Notes: a model not told the origin generated them from the letters alone. Shown: positions 48,702 through 60,178, counted from the first letter of the stretch. The stretch is 64,000 bases of DNA from Yersinia frederiksenii ATCC 33641 (GCF_000754805.1 NZ_KN150731.1:2281886-2345885), one strand, 5' to 3'. Program-made: numbers and translations.

Positions 48702-51027
48702 CAGCTTCCGCAGCCCACTCACGTAGCACCTGAACATCATTACGCCATTCTGATTTTAATTCATCGACCCAATCTTGCACGTTGTCCCACCAAGCTGGCA
48801 GTGTCGGTGTCTGAATTTGCTGTGCAAGCTGTTGGATATGACGCAAACCAACCGAACCCGCGGCCCCTTTAATCTTATGCGCCTCTTCAGTAATGCCCTT
48901 TTGATCCCGCGCAGTCATATTTGAATCCAATACCGCCAAATAACCCGGCATCATTTGTTCAAACATTTCCAGGCTTTGATGAATCAATTGTGGGCCAACC
49001 AAATCGATATATTGTTCCAGCATCGCAGTATCAAGTAACGATTCATGGGTTTGCATCACTTTATGTTCCTGTTTTTTAGCGGAGGAAGAGGGCTTCTGAT
49101 CCCAGAATTGCTTAATCATGGCCGTGAGTGCAGGCACAGACAACGGCTTGCTCAGCACGTCATCCATCCCAGCATCTAAATATTCTTTTTTGTCCTTAAG
49201 GACGTTGGCGGTCAGTGCCACCAATGGCGGCAGTGATTGATTATCGTAGTTCGCCCGAATCTGGCGGGCGATATCCAAGCCGCTCATATCGGGTAACTGA
49301 ATATCCAGCAGCACTAAATCAAAATCATCGGGCTTGAACATCGCCAGAGCATCGTGGCCATTCATTGCCACCTCAACACTGTTACCCAGTTTCTCCAACA
49401 CAGAGCGCGCCACGATGACGTTCAACTCGATATCTTCCACCAGCAAAACATGAAGGGCGGGCAGTGGCATGTCGTCGCCTGATGGCGTGGTAGAAACCGC
49501 ATGCACGGCTGGCGCCTTGATGGTCAGGGTAAAGCATGAACCCGCCCCTTGGGTGCTTTTCACCGTGATATCCCCCCCCATACTTTGGGCCAAACGCTTA
49601 GACACTGCCAGACCAATACCGGTCCCCGTTGCCGGACGCCCACCGTTGCTGTCTTTAACCTGATAATACATGGCAAAAATCTTGTCCTGCTCATCTTCAG
49701 GAATCCCCATACCAGAGTCTTCCACTTCAAAAATCAGGCGGTCACTTCCTTCACGTCGCACCCGCACCACAATTTTACCTTGCTGAGTAAATTTCACCGC
49801 GTTGCCGATCAAATTCCACAGAATCTGGCGCAAGCGGGTGCCATCAGTAATAATCTTCTCTGGCAATGGCAACTGGGGCTCCATAATAAACTTCAGCCCT
49901 TTTGGCTGGACCAGCAAGCCAGAGAGGTTTTCCAGATCTGCCATAAAACCTGTAAAATCAATCGGTTGATTATCCAACTGAACTTTACGACGTTCTAGCT
50001 TATCCATCTCAATGATATCGTTAAAAATATTCCCAAGGGTGATGGCACTGACGTGAATGGTTTTCAGGTATTTCAGTTGTTCGCTGTCTAATTCAGTGTC
50101 TAACAGGATGCGGCTTAGGCCTACAATGCCATTAAGTGGCGTACGCAACTCGTGGCTGATTGTTGAGATGAAAGTGGTCTTATCCCTACTGGCATTCTCC
50201 AGCGCGTCCTGATAGCGCTTACGCTCGGTTATATCGCGGCCAAACCCCATCAAACCATGCCGCTTGCCGACGCGATCATAAAACGGCACTTTGCGCAGTT
50301 CAAAACAGGCTTTCCGGCCATCGGGATAAACCAGCCACTGTTCATAGGTCAGAGAAACGTTGTGGCGGAAAACTTTTTCATCCGTCTCCATGACTTTTTC
50401 AGCAATATCAGGTGCATAGACATCTTTCGGGGTCAGCCCGACCAACTGTTTCTCACTTTTACCAGTCAACAACTCCATTGCTCGGTTGCAGCCAGAAAAC
50501 TCATTGGCTTCATTACGGTAATAAACCAGATCCGGGGAAGCATCCAAAAAAGATCGTAATAAGGCGGACTGCTGCCCTAGCTCTACCTGAGCCTGCTCAC
50601 GGTGACCCATTTCTTCTTTTAGCTTGTCGACCACTTGCAGGTGAGCTTTCTCCGCTTTCTCACGTTCAACAATTTCCTGATTAAGTTGAGCAATATTTTC
50701 AGTCAGTTGATTATTCAGCTCCAAATCGCGATGACGCATGACTTCAAGTTTATCAACCAAGCGCGACAAGCGCTGACGCGACTCTTCCAACTGCTCAACC
50801 ACGACCGACAAGAAATACACGGCCCACGGAGTTATCAGAAGACCGAAGAAAATTGAGCGCACTAAATCGAGAGTTTCAACCGAGCCACTCAAGACGAATG
50901 TCACCGCCATCTGAACCACCATGGCCAGCAACACCAGCACAGACGCCAATAGCAGTGAGAAGCGAACCAGCCCTAACTTAACCATTAAATCAACGTAATA
51001 CTGGGCTAATACCCTGATTTGCTTCAT
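48691..51027 (-). CDS. arcB: Anaerobic sensor hybrid histidine kinase ArcB
   Basis: The protein has 778 residues, the same as E. coli ArcB. It senses the redox state of quinones and phosphorylates ArcA. In order: two membrane segments near residues 22-46 and 58-78, a coiled-coil linker with leucines, a PAS domain (LDASPDLVYYRNEANEFSG), HisKA with STISHELRTPLNG (His292 equivalent), HATPase (DTGMGIPEDEQDK-like EDSGMGIPEDEQDKIF), receiver LVLLDIQLPDMSG (Asp576 equivalent) and Hpt EEAHKIKGAAGSVG (His717 equivalent). Its 3' end overlaps the convergent arcZ gene by about ten bases. Confidence 0.97.
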   Translation of the reverse strand: MKQIRVLAQYYVDLMVKLGLVRFSLLLASVLVLLAMVVQMAVTFVLSGSVETLDLVRSIFFGLLITPWAVYFLSVVVEQLEESRQRLSRLVDKLEVMRHRDLELNNQLTENIAQLNQEIVEREKAEKAHLQVVDKLKEEMGHREQAQVELGQQSALLRSFLDASPDLVYYRNEANEFSGCNRAMELLTGKSEKQLVGLTPKDVYAPDIAEKVMETDEKVFRHNVSLTYEQWLVYPDGRKACFELRKVPFYDRVGKRHGLMGFGRDITERKRYQDALENASRDKTTFISTISHELRTPLNGIVGLSRILLDTELDSEQLKYLKTIHVSAITLGNIFNDIIEMDKLERRKVQLDNQPIDFTGFMADLENLSGLLVQPKGLKFIMEPQLPLPEKIITDGTRLRQILWNLIGNAVKFTQQGKIVVRVRREGSDRLIFEVEDSGMGIPEDEQDKIFAMYYQVKDSNGGRPATGTGIGLAVSKRLAQSMGGDITVKSTQGAGSCFTLTIKAPAVHAVSTTPSGDDMPLPALHVLLVEDIELNVIVARSVLEKLGNSVEVAMNGHDALAMFKPDDFDLVLLDIQLPDMSGLDIARQIRANYDNQSLPPLVALTANVLKDKKEYLDAGMDDVLSKPLSVPALTAMIKQFWDQKPSSSAKKQEHKVMQTHESLLDTAMLEQYIDLVGPQLIHQSLEMFEQMMPGYLAVLDSNMTARDQKGITEEAHKIKGAAGSVGLRHIQQLAQQIQTPTLPAWWDNVQDWVDELKSEWRNDVQVLREWAAEAEKK

Positions 51028-51052
51028 AGCAACCCCTGTCTGTGTTTCCGGA

Positions 51053-51111
51053 TATACCCAAAGTAGTTGAAGTTGCAGCTACCCCCCGTAATTTCAAGTA
51101 CGAAGGATATA
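51053..51111. repeat. Internally deleted ERIC element
   Basis: It has both ERIC ends (tatacccaaagtagttgaag and tttcaagtacgaaggatata) but lacks the roughly 70-bp core, leaving 59 bp upstream of arcB. Confidence 0.72.
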
Positions 51112-51202
51112 AATCATACCGTAAAACCAGAAAGAGATAAGGCGAGTTACCAAGAAGTGTGGAAAAGATTGCAAATCAAATAGTTTTAGAAGAATAAGTG
51201 CT

Positions 51203-52132
51203 CTATTGAGGTTGATAGTGATAGATATCCCCAATGGCAGACCCCTGTACTCCATATTTGAGTAAGTAATCATTCAGCTTATTCATGCCAGTCCATCGAT
51301 TTTCACACCATAGTGGCGCAAGCAACGTTGGCCGACGGGCACTTGCCGAGATGCGGTGATAAACAATGTCAGCGGGCGTGTGGCGAATCATTTCACCGGC
51401 AGTGACGACATACTCCTCCAGCGCCAGCTCTGGTAAACGTCCGGCCCGCCAGGCTTTTGCCATGGTACTGCCCTCAACGATATGCAATGGGTGCAGTTTT
51501 AGGCCGTCAACACCGGTCGCGACAACTTTCTCCAACGTTTCCATGCCCTGCGCCTGATCTTCTCCAGGTAGCCCGACAATTAAATGGCAGCAGACTTTCA
51601 AGCCCCTGGCGCGCGCCCGGCGTGCTGTCTGTTGATAGCAAGCAAAGTCATGGCCACGATTAATACGTTTGAGGGTTTTATCATTCGCGGTCTGTAGCCC
51701 CAGCTCAAGCCAAACTTCATAACCTTGCTGATGATAGCCACTGAGTAAATCCAGCACAGCATCCGGCACACAATCAGGCCGGGTTCCAACACATAAACCC
51801 ACAATGTCGGCTTCGGCCAAAGCCTGCTCATACATTACCGCCAAGGCATTCACTTCTGCATAAGTACTGGTATAGGCCTGAAAGTAAGCCAGGTAGCGTT
51901 TGGCTCGATTGGTTTTCTTGGCCTGCGCAGCGAGTTGCTGAGCAATACTCTGCTGCTGCATCTGTTCATCAGCAAAAGAGGCCACCTGACAAAAAGTACA
52001 ACCGCCACGCCCCAGTGTTCCATCACGGTTAGGGCAGCTAAACCCGCCGTGTAGCGTGAGCTTATGAATTTTTTCACCGTAGCGGTGCTGTAAATCCGCA
52101 CCAAACATATTGACTAATTGCTGCAACTGCAT
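51203..52132 (-). CDS. yhcC: Radical SAM protein YhcC
   Basis: The protein has 309 residues from the ATG at 52132 (MQLQQLVNMFG), matching the E. coli start; a TTG at 52153 is less likely. The radical-SAM cluster motif is CPNRDGTLGRGGCTFC (C-x11-C-x2-C, a family variant), followed by the conserved VGTRPDCVPDAVLDLL and VWLELGLQTANDKTL segments. The family is related to TrmI/ELP3-like and TIGR01212 proteins; the substrate is unknown. It lies beside arcB and diverges from gltB, as in E. coli. Confidence 0.94.
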   Translation of the reverse strand: MQLQQLVNMFGADLQHRYGEKIHKLTLHGGFSCPNRDGTLGRGGCTFCQVASFADEQMQQQSIAQQLAAQAKKTNRAKRYLAYFQAYTSTYAEVNALAVMYEQALAEADIVGLCVGTRPDCVPDAVLDLLSGYHQQGYEVWLELGLQTANDKTLKRINRGHDFACYQQTARRARARGLKVCCHLIVGLPGEDQAQGMETLEKVVATGVDGLKLHPLHIVEGSTMAKAWRAGRLPELALEEYVVTAGEMIRHTPADIVYHRISASARRPTLLAPLWCENRWTGMNKLNDYLLKYGVQGSAIGDIYHYQPQ

Positions 52133-52165
52133 AATCTTATCGCTGCCTGTCAAAAAAATATTTAT

Positions 52166-52280
52166 TACCCAAAGTCGTTGGAGTTACAGCAAACGAGCAA
52201 ATACCGCTGAGCTGACTTAAGTCAGTGATTCGGGTGAGTAAGAGCCGCTAACACCGCTGTAGCTTCAAGAAAGAAGGGTA
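52166..52280. repeat. Short ERIC element upstream of yhcC
   Basis: A 115-bp copy with the ends taccc and gggta and the core cgctgagctgacttaagtca, then gtgattcgggtgag. About 11 bases after the left end are missing compared with the 127-bp copies. Confidence 0.8.
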
Positions 52281-52940
52281 AGCCTACCCGCCAATGATGT
52301 TATGCGCGATGACAGAGATCAACTCCCATGCCCTTGGGTGCAACTTCGCATAACCATTCATTATAAATGCAAATAAAATCACTTGACCGATGATTAAATT
52401 TTCTTATTTCCACCAACCTATTAGCGCTTCTATTACAATTCAGTGAAAAATAGTTTTAAACACCAATAAATATAATAAACCCAGCACATAACTCTAACAT
52501 CCCCGTCAGCGCTAGCATGGTGCAGAGATTTGTCGATTGCACCATAGTGAGACAGCTCACATTTTAGCGTCTATCCTATGAAGTATCTAATAGGGCAAAA
52601 ATGCCGATAAAATTATATATTTCATAATGATAGGCATCATTATTAGCTTAAGGATCGTTCTTAAGCCTATATTTGACCTGAGTATTCTTTCTCGCTAAGT
52701 TGGAGGTCCGCTGGAAGCTTTCTAGACGGGCAAACGTCTAGTCATAATTATGCAGTTATTTAAGACACCCTCTTAAAACAAGTCATATACCACTTGTGAG
52801 ACCCGTCACGAGAGGTCATTGGCGGAGGGCGGAAAAGCAGATTTGCCGCGAAATACGCGCCTGTCAGCCCACCCGTCACCGTGAATTGTCCCTCGCAGTA
52901 GGTTGTGAGAGTCACGCAGAGCCTGGGGAGGTTCACTGAT
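52281..52940 (+). promoter_or_regulatory. gltBD leader/promoter region with several hairpins
   Basis: This 660-bp stretch has no gene. It carries at least three perfect dyads: atggtgca / tgcaccat at 52517-52545, gcttaag / cttaagc at 52646-52666, and ctagacg / cgtctag at 52722-52741. A fourth weaker dyad acaagt / acttgt is at 52778-52797. The last ones probably lie in a long gltB leader RNA. Lrp control of gltBD is known in E. coli, but no Lrp site is claimed here. Confidence 0.55.
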
Positions 52941-55900
52941 ATGTTGTACGATAAATCCCAAGAGAAGGACAATTGCGGTTTTGGCCTCATCGCCCACATA
53001 GAAGGCGAACCAAGCCATAAAGTCGTGCGTACCGCAATACACGCACTGGCCCGCATGCAGCACCGTGGAGCAATACTCGCCGATGGTAAAACCGGCGATG
53101 GTTGTGGCCTGCTGTTACAAAAACCGGATCGCTTTTTCCGGATGGTCGCTGAAGAACGCGGATGGCGTTTGGCCAAAAACTATGCCGTCGGCATGATGTT
53201 TCTCAGTCAGGATGAAGAACTCGCCAAGGCAAGCCGCCGCATTGTAGAAGAAGAGTTGCAAAACGAAACGCTGTCGATCATCGGCTGGCGTGAAGTGCCG
53301 ACGAACCCTGATGTTCTTGGTGAAATCGCTCTCTCCTCCCTGCCCCGGATTGAACAAATTTTTGTGAATGCCCCTGCGGGCTGGCGTCCACGCGATATGG
53401 AACGCCGCCTATTTGTGGCGCGTCGCCGTATCGAGAAGCGGATTGCAAACGACAAGGATTTCTACGTTTGTAGCTTCTCTAATCTGGTTACGATCTATAA
53501 AGGCTTATGTATGCCTGCGGATCTGCCACGCTTTTATCTCGATTTGGCTGACCTGCGCCTTGAATCGGCAATCTGCCTGTTCCACCAGCGCTTCTCAACC
53601 AACACCGTGCCACGCTGGCCACTGGCTCAGCCGTTCCGCTATTTGGCACATAACGGCGAAATCAATACCATCGCCGGTAACCGTCAATGGGCGCGGGCAC
53701 GTGCTTACAAATTCAAAACACCATTAATCCCCGATTTGCAGGATGCGGCCCCTTTCGTCAATGAAACCGGCTCTGACTCTAGTTCACTGGATAACATGCT
53801 GGAACTGTTCCTCAGCGGCGGTATGGACCTGATTCGTGCCATGCGTCTGTTAGTGCCACCGGCCTGGCAGAACAACCCGGATATGGACACCGACCTGCGC
53901 GCTTTCTTCGACTTCAATTCCATGCATATGGAGCCCTGGGATGGCCCTGCTGGGATCGTGATGTCAGATGGCCGTTATGCTGCCTGTAATCTTGACCGTA
54001 ATGGCCTACGCCCTGCGCGCTACGTTATCACCAAAGATAAGCTGATTACCTGCGCCTCTGAAGTCGGTATCTGGGATTACCAGCCCGATGAAGTGGTAGA
54101 AAAAGGCCGTGTCGGGCCGGGCGAGCTGATGGTGATTGATACCCGCAGCGGCAAAATCCTGCACTCAGCCGAAACTGATAACGATTTGAAAAGCCGCCAC
54201 CCTTATAAAGAGTGGATGGAGAAGAACGTTAAGCGTTTGGTGCCGTTTGAAGATTTGCCAGAAGATCAGGTGGGTAGCCGCCAGCTAGATGATTCTCAGT
54301 TGGAAACCTATCAGAAACAGTTCGGTTACAGCAGTGAAGAGCTGGATCAAGTCATCCGCGTATTGGGTGAGATTGGTCAGGAGGCAACAGGCTCAATGGG
54401 TGATGATACCCCGTTCGCCGTGCTCTCCAGCGGCCCGCGCATTATTTACGATTACTTCCGCCAGCAGTTTGCGCAGGTGACTAACCCGCCAATCGATCCG
54501 CTGCGTGAAGCGCATGTCATGTCACTGGCGACCAGTATTGGCCGTGAAATGAACGTGTTTTGTGAAGCTGAAGGTCAAGCGCACCGTCTGAGCTTTAAAT
54601 CGCCAATTTTGCTGTTCTCTGACTTCCAACAGTTAACCACTCTGGAAGGTGAACACTACCGCGCAGATCGGTTGGATCTGACTTTTGATCCGGCTGAAAT
54701 TGACTTGGAGCAGGCGGTGCTGGCCCTGTGTGACGAAGCTGAGCGCAAAGTGCGTGATGGCGCCGTGATGCTGGTGCTGTCAGACCGTGCTATCGCGCCA
54801 AACCGCCTGCCAGTTCCAGCACCAATGGCAGTCGGTGCCGTGCAGACCCGTCTAGTAGAAAAAAATCTGCGTTGCGACGCCAACATCATTGTTGAAACCG
54901 CCAGCGCCCGTGACCCGCACCATTTCGCCGTATTGCTCGGTTTTGGTGCCACCGCAATTTACCCTTATTTAGCTTATGAATCATTGGCTAAATTGGTTGA
55001 TAGCCAAGCGATTGATAAAAAGTATCGCGATGTGATGCTGAACTATCGTAACGGCATCAATAAAGGGCTGTACAAGATTATGTCCAAAATGGGCATCTCG
55101 ACCGTGGCCTCATACCGTTGCGCCAAACTGTTTGAAGCCGTTGGCCTGCATCGTGATCTGTCCAACCTCTGCTTCCAAGGGGTTGTCAGCCGTATTGGTG
55201 GGGCGAGTTTCAGTGATTTCCAACAGGATTTACAGAATCTATCCAAACGTGCCTGGCTGAAACGTAAACCACTGGATCAAGGCGGGTTACTGAAATTTGT
55301 CCATAACGGCGAATACCATGCGTATAACCCTGATGTGGTCAGCAGCTTGCAAACTGCGGTTCACAGCGGCGAATACAGTGATTATCAAGCCTATGCCAAA
55401 CTGGTTAATGAGCGCCCGGTAGCCACTCTGCGTGACTTGCTGGCCATTAAACCACAAGGCACCCCGATCCCTGTGGACCAGGTCGAGCCAGCGGAATCGC
55501 TGTTCACACGCTTTGATACCGCCGCGATGTCTATTGGTGCATTGAGCCCTGAAGCTCACGAATCCCTAGCTATCGCGATGAACAGCCTCGGTGGGTTCTC
55601 AAACTCCGGTGAAGGCGGCGAAGATCCTGCGCGTTACGGCACCAATAAGGTTTCCCGTATCAAGCAAGTTGCTTCTGGCCGTTTCGGTGTGACACCAGCG
55701 TATCTGGTAAATGCCGATGTCATCCAGATTAAAGTCGCTCAAGGTGCGAAGCCCGGCGAAGGGGGTCAATTACCGGGTGATAAAGTCACGCCGTATATTG
55801 CCAAACTGCGCTATTCCGTGCCGGGTGTGACCTTGATTTCCCCGCCACCGCACCATGATATTTACTCAATCGAAGACTTGGCACAGCTTATTTTCGACTT

Positions 55901-57401
55901 GAAACAGGTTAACCCGAAGGCATTGATTTCGGTAAAACTGGTTTCTGAGCCGGGTGTTGGCACCATTGCCACCGGTGTAGCGAAAGCTTACGCCGACCTG
56001 ATTACCATTGCCGGTTATGACGGTGGGACCGGTGCCAGCCCACTCTCTTCGGTGAAATATGCCGGTTGTCCGTGGGAACTGGGGCTAGTTGAAACGCAAC
56101 AAGCACTGGTTGCCAATGGCCTGCGCCATAAAATCCGCCTGCAAGTGGACGGCGGCCTGAAAACCGGCGTCGATATTGTTAAAGCAGCCATTCTGGGAGC
56201 TGAAAGCTTTGGTTTTGGCACTGGCCCTATGGTAGCGCTGGGTTGTAAATATCTGCGTATTTGCCACCTGAATAACTGTGCTACCGGTGTGGCAACTCAA
56301 GATGAAAAACTGCGTCGCGACCATTATCACGGCCTACCTGAGCGTGTGGTGAACTACTTCCAGTTTATCGCCCGTGAAACTCGTGAAATCATGGCTGAGC
56401 TGGGTGTTAGCCAACTGGTTGATTTGATTGGCCGTACTGACATGCTCCTTGAGCTTGACGGGATCTCTGCCAAACAGAATAAACTGGACTTGTCGCCAAT
56501 GCTGAAAACAGCCACGCCACATCCAGGTAAAGCGCTCTATTGTACCGAAAGTAACCCTCCGTTCGATAAAGGCTTATTGAACAAAGAGTTGCTGGCACAA
56601 GCTGAACCACATATTGAAGCTAAACACAGCAAGACATTTTACTTCGATATTCGTAACACCGACCGCTCAGTGGGTGCAGCATTATCCGGTGCGATTGCCA
56701 CTAAACATGGTGATCAAGGCCTGGCAACGGATCCTATCAAAGCTTACTTCTCCGGTACTGCCGGTCAGAGCTTTGGGGTCTGGAATGCTGGAGGGGTCGA
56801 ACTGACACTGACCGGTGATGCTAACGATTACGTCGGCAAAGGTATGGCCGGTGGCCGCATCGCGGTACGCCCTCCTGTAGGGTCTAACTTCCGCAGCCAC
56901 GAGGCCAGCATTGTCGGTAACACCTGCCTGTATGGTGCCACTGGCGGTAAATTGTTTGCCGCAGGCCGTGCCGGTGAGCGTTTCGCCGTACGTAACTCCG
57001 GTGCTATCACGGTAGTTGAAGGTATCGGCGATAACGGCTGTGAATATATGACTGGCGGGATTGTGTGCGTATTGGGCCGCACCGGGATTAACTTCGGTGC
57101 CGGTATGACCGGTGGCTTCGCTTACGTCCTTGATGAAGATGGCGAATTCCGTAAACGTGTTAACCCTGAGCTGGTAGAGGTCTTGGATGTCGATCAACTG
57201 GCAATCCATGAAGAACATCTGCGTGGGCTGATCACTGAGCATGTTCAGTTGACAGGTTCTAGCCGTGGCGAAGAAATTCTGGCTAACTGGCCAGAGTGGG
57301 TGACCAAGTTTGCTTTGGTTAAACCGAAATCCAGCGATGTGAAAGCACTGTTGGGCCACCGTAGCCGTTCCGCAGCTGAGCTGCGGGTTCAAGCGCAGTA
57401 A
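52941..57401 (+). CDS. gltB: Glutamate synthase (NADPH) large subunit GltB
   Basis: The protein has 1486 residues from the ATG at 52941, with GGGGAGG upstream; a GTG at 52905 is less likely. It converts glutamine and 2-oxoglutarate to two glutamates with GltD. An 11-residue propeptide (MLYDKSQEKDN) precedes the catalytic Cys12 of the amidotransferase domain (CGFGLIAHIEG). Further domains are a central region, the FMN synthase domain (GEGGEDPARYG, GAKPGEGGQLPGDKVTPYIA and GGTGASPLSSVKYAG), the 3Fe-4S Cys motif (CKYLRICHLNNCATGVATQD) and the C-terminal GXGXG helix (GNTCLYGATGGKLFAAGRAG). It is 9 bp upstream of gltD. The N-terminus is shorter than in E. coli, where the propeptide is 42 residues. 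Confidence 0.98.
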   Translation: MLYDKSQEKDNCGFGLIAHIEGEPSHKVVRTAIHALARMQHRGAILADGKTGDGCGLLLQKPDRFFRMVAEERGWRLAKNYAVGMMFLSQDEELAKASRRIVEEELQNETLSIIGWREVPTNPDVLGEIALSSLPRIEQIFVNAPAGWRPRDMERRLFVARRRIEKRIANDKDFYVCSFSNLVTIYKGLCMPADLPRFYLDLADLRLESAICLFHQRFSTNTVPRWPLAQPFRYLAHNGEINTIAGNRQWARARAYKFKTPLIPDLQDAAPFVNETGSDSSSLDNMLELFLSGGMDLIRAMRLLVPPAWQNNPDMDTDLRAFFDFNSMHMEPWDGPAGIVMSDGRYAACNLDRNGLRPARYVITKDKLITCASEVGIWDYQPDEVVEKGRVGPGELMVIDTRSGKILHSAETDNDLKSRHPYKEWMEKNVKRLVPFEDLPEDQVGSRQLDDSQLETYQKQFGYSSEELDQVIRVLGEIGQEATGSMGDDTPFAVLSSGPRIIYDYFRQQFAQVTNPPIDPLREAHVMSLATSIGREMNVFCEAEGQAHRLSFKSPILLFSDFQQLTTLEGEHYRADRLDLTFDPAEIDLEQAVLALCDEAERKVRDGAVMLVLSDRAIAPNRLPVPAPMAVGAVQTRLVEKNLRCDANIIVETASARDPHHFAVLLGFGATAIYPYLAYESLAKLVDSQAIDKKYRDVMLNYRNGINKGLYKIMSKMGISTVASYRCAKLFEAVGLHRDLSNLCFQGVVSRIGGASFSDFQQDLQNLSKRAWLKRKPLDQGGLLKFVHNGEYHAYNPDVVSSLQTAVHSGEYSDYQAYAKLVNERPVATLRDLLAIKPQGTPIPVDQVEPAESLFTRFDTAAMSIGALSPEAHESLAIAMNSLGGFSNSGEGGEDPARYGTNKVSRIKQVASGRFGVTPAYLVNADVIQIKVAQGAKPGEGGQLPGDKVTPYIAKLRYSVPGVTLISPPPHHDIYSIEDLAQLIFDLKQVNPKALISVKLVSEPGVGTIATGVAKAYADLITIAGYDGGTGASPLSSVKYAGCPWELGLVETQQALVANGLRHKIRLQVDGGLKTGVDIVKAAILGAESFGFGTGPMVALGCKYLRICHLNNCATGVATQDEKLRRDHYHGLPERVVNYFQFIARETREIMAELGVSQLVDLIGRTDMLLELDGISAKQNKLDLSPMLKTATPHPGKALYCTESNPPFDKGLLNKELLAQAEPHIEAKHSKTFYFDIRNTDRSVGAALSGAIATKHGDQGLATDPIKAYFSGTAGQSFGVWNAGGVELTLTGDANDYVGKGMAGGRIAVRPPVGSNFRSHEASIVGNTCLYGATGGKLFAAGRAGERFAVRNSGAITVVEGIGDNGCEYMTGGIVCVLGRTGINFGAGMTGGFAYVLDEDGEFRKRVNPELVEVLDVDQLAIHEEHLRGLITEHVQLTGSSRGEEILANWPEWVTKFALVKPKSSDVKALLGHRSRSAAELRVQAQ

Positions 57402-58829
<1,428 letters not shown>

Positions 58830-58861
58830 AAACCAGATTCTGGGAAAGACGCAAAATAACC

Positions 58862-58886
58862 AAGGGCTGGCTATCCAGCCCTTTTT
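58862..58886 (+). terminator. Intrinsic terminator of gltBD
   Basis: A perfect 9-bp stem (aagggctgg / ccagccctt) with a 4-base loop is followed by five Ts. Confidence 0.9.
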
Positions 58887-59091
58887 ACTACTTTTTTCCC
58901 CCGCATCACTACTCCCACTCAAGATTTTGTAACAATCTCAATCTGCCTTAATTGCAGCATTTTATGCGTGAGGCGCTATAGTAAAGCCCGAGTTCATGTT
59001 CACTGATGTTTTTGGGCCTACTTATCTGGCCCCACACAGCTATTTTCTTGTCCATTTTTTACGCCTTGTTTTAAAGAAAGGATCATCTGTT

Positions 59092-59577
59092 ATGAAATCT
59101 CACTTACTTTTCATGGCTGGCGGCTTGCTGGCTATTAGTAGCAGCGCATTTGCTATGTCTCTTAATTATCAAGAAGTTGGTTACAATATTGAAGCGCGTG
59201 GCGCACGTGCAGTGGTTGCAGAACTGGCTCGGGCCGGGCAACTGCCCGCAGTAGAGAATAATATTAAGCTGGGTGATGATAACTGGATTGCTATGGCCCC
59301 TAAACTGGCCGATGGTGGAAATGCGAATTTCACTGCTGGCATAAAATCGGCCCTCTCTTCCGCGCTGATTTATAACCCAGCCGCAGTACTCAAAGCAGTA
59401 AGTGATAGTAAGACACTGACACTGTCAGAAATTTGTACCGCGCCAGCCGATGCCAAAGACAGTGCAGCCAAAGCCAGTTTCCAGCAACGCGCGTCTCATA
59501 CCTTATCGACTATCAGAAATAGCGACATGATGAGCCAACGTGATAGCTGCCTGGCAGAATTGAAAAAGATTGGTTGA
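59092..59577 (+). CDS. Exported hypothetical protein
   Basis: I do not recognise a family. From the ATG at 59092 it encodes 161 residues with a clear signal peptide (MKSHLLFMAGGLLAISSSAFA). The mature part contains helical stretches such as YNIEARGARAVVAELARAGQ and SALSSALIYNPAAVLKAVSD, and two Cys (EICTAP and DSCLAEL) that may form a disulfide. AAAGAAAGGA lies upstream as a ribosome-binding site. It lies between gltD and sspB, where E. coli has other genes. A small periplasmic protein is likely. Confidence 0.7.
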   Translation: MKSHLLFMAGGLLAISSSAFAMSLNYQEVGYNIEARGARAVVAELARAGQLPAVENNIKLGDDNWIAMAPKLADGGNANFTAGIKSALSSALIYNPAAVLKAVSDSKTLTLSEICTAPADAKDSAAKASFQQRASHTLSTIRNSDMMSQRDSCLAELKKIG

Positions 59578-59601
59578 GATAACGAGTTAGATAGAAATGA
59601 T

Positions 59602-59623
59602 AAGGGCGGCTAATGCCGCCCTT
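59602..59623. terminator. Hairpin between the exported protein and sspB
   Basis: A perfect 9-bp stem (aagggcggc / gccgccctt) with loop taat lies between the convergent genes; it could serve both directions, though T-runs are short. Confidence 0.6.
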
Positions 59624-59657
59624 TAAATATCTCATTTTTGCCCGAAAGCACAGGCGA

Positions 59658-60173
59658 TTACTTCACCACCCGTAATGCCGGACGGCCACCACTGCGTGGC
59701 GGTTGCGGTGGTTCATCATCAGGTGAATGCCCACCACCTTCAGGTGCCTGAGTATCATCCGTTACCAATGTCAGGCTTTCAGTCGACGCAGTTTCGATGC
59801 CTTCCTCTTCGATGCCGACAAAATTGCCATCAGCATCAGAATCGTAAGCTTCTTCAGGCTCAAACATCGTGCCCGAGCCGTTCTCGCGTGCGTAGATTGC
59901 CATCACCGCCCCCATAGGTACGGTGACCTGACGAGGGACACCACCAAAACGGGCATTGAAGCTCACGCCATCGTTGCCCAGCTCTAGATTACCCACAGCA
60001 CGCGGTGCCACATTCAATACAATTTGCCCATCACGAGCAAACTCCATCGGCACCGAGACACCTGGCCGGGTAACATCCACAACCAGATGCGGAGTCAGTT
60101 GATTATCAATCAACCACTCATAAAATGCGCGCAACAGGTAGGGACGGCGCGGAGACATATCAGACATCTCCAT
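59658..60173 (-). CDS. sspB: ClpXP adaptor / stringent starvation protein SspB
   Basis: The protein has 171 residues. It binds ssrA-tagged proteins and RseA and delivers them to ClpXP. The N-terminal folded part (PRRPYLLRAFYEWLIDNQLT and FNARFGGVPRQVTVPMGAV) is followed by an acidic disordered linker and the ClpX-binding tail RPALRVVK. It is 5 bp downstream of sspA. Confidence 0.97.
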   Translation of the reverse strand: MEMSDMSPRRPYLLRAFYEWLIDNQLTPHLVVDVTRPGVSVPMEFARDGQIVLNVAPRAVGNLELGNDGVSFNARFGGVPRQVTVPMGAVMAIYARENGSGTMFEPEEAYDSDADGNFVGIEEEGIETASTESLTLVTDDTQAPEGGGHSPDDEPPQPPRSGGRPALRVVK

Positions 60174-60178
60174 AACAA

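Noticed and set aside
52517-52545. NtrC site before gltB
   Set aside because: The half-sites point the wrong way and are 13 bases apart, unlike the TGCACC-N5-GGTGCA consensus.
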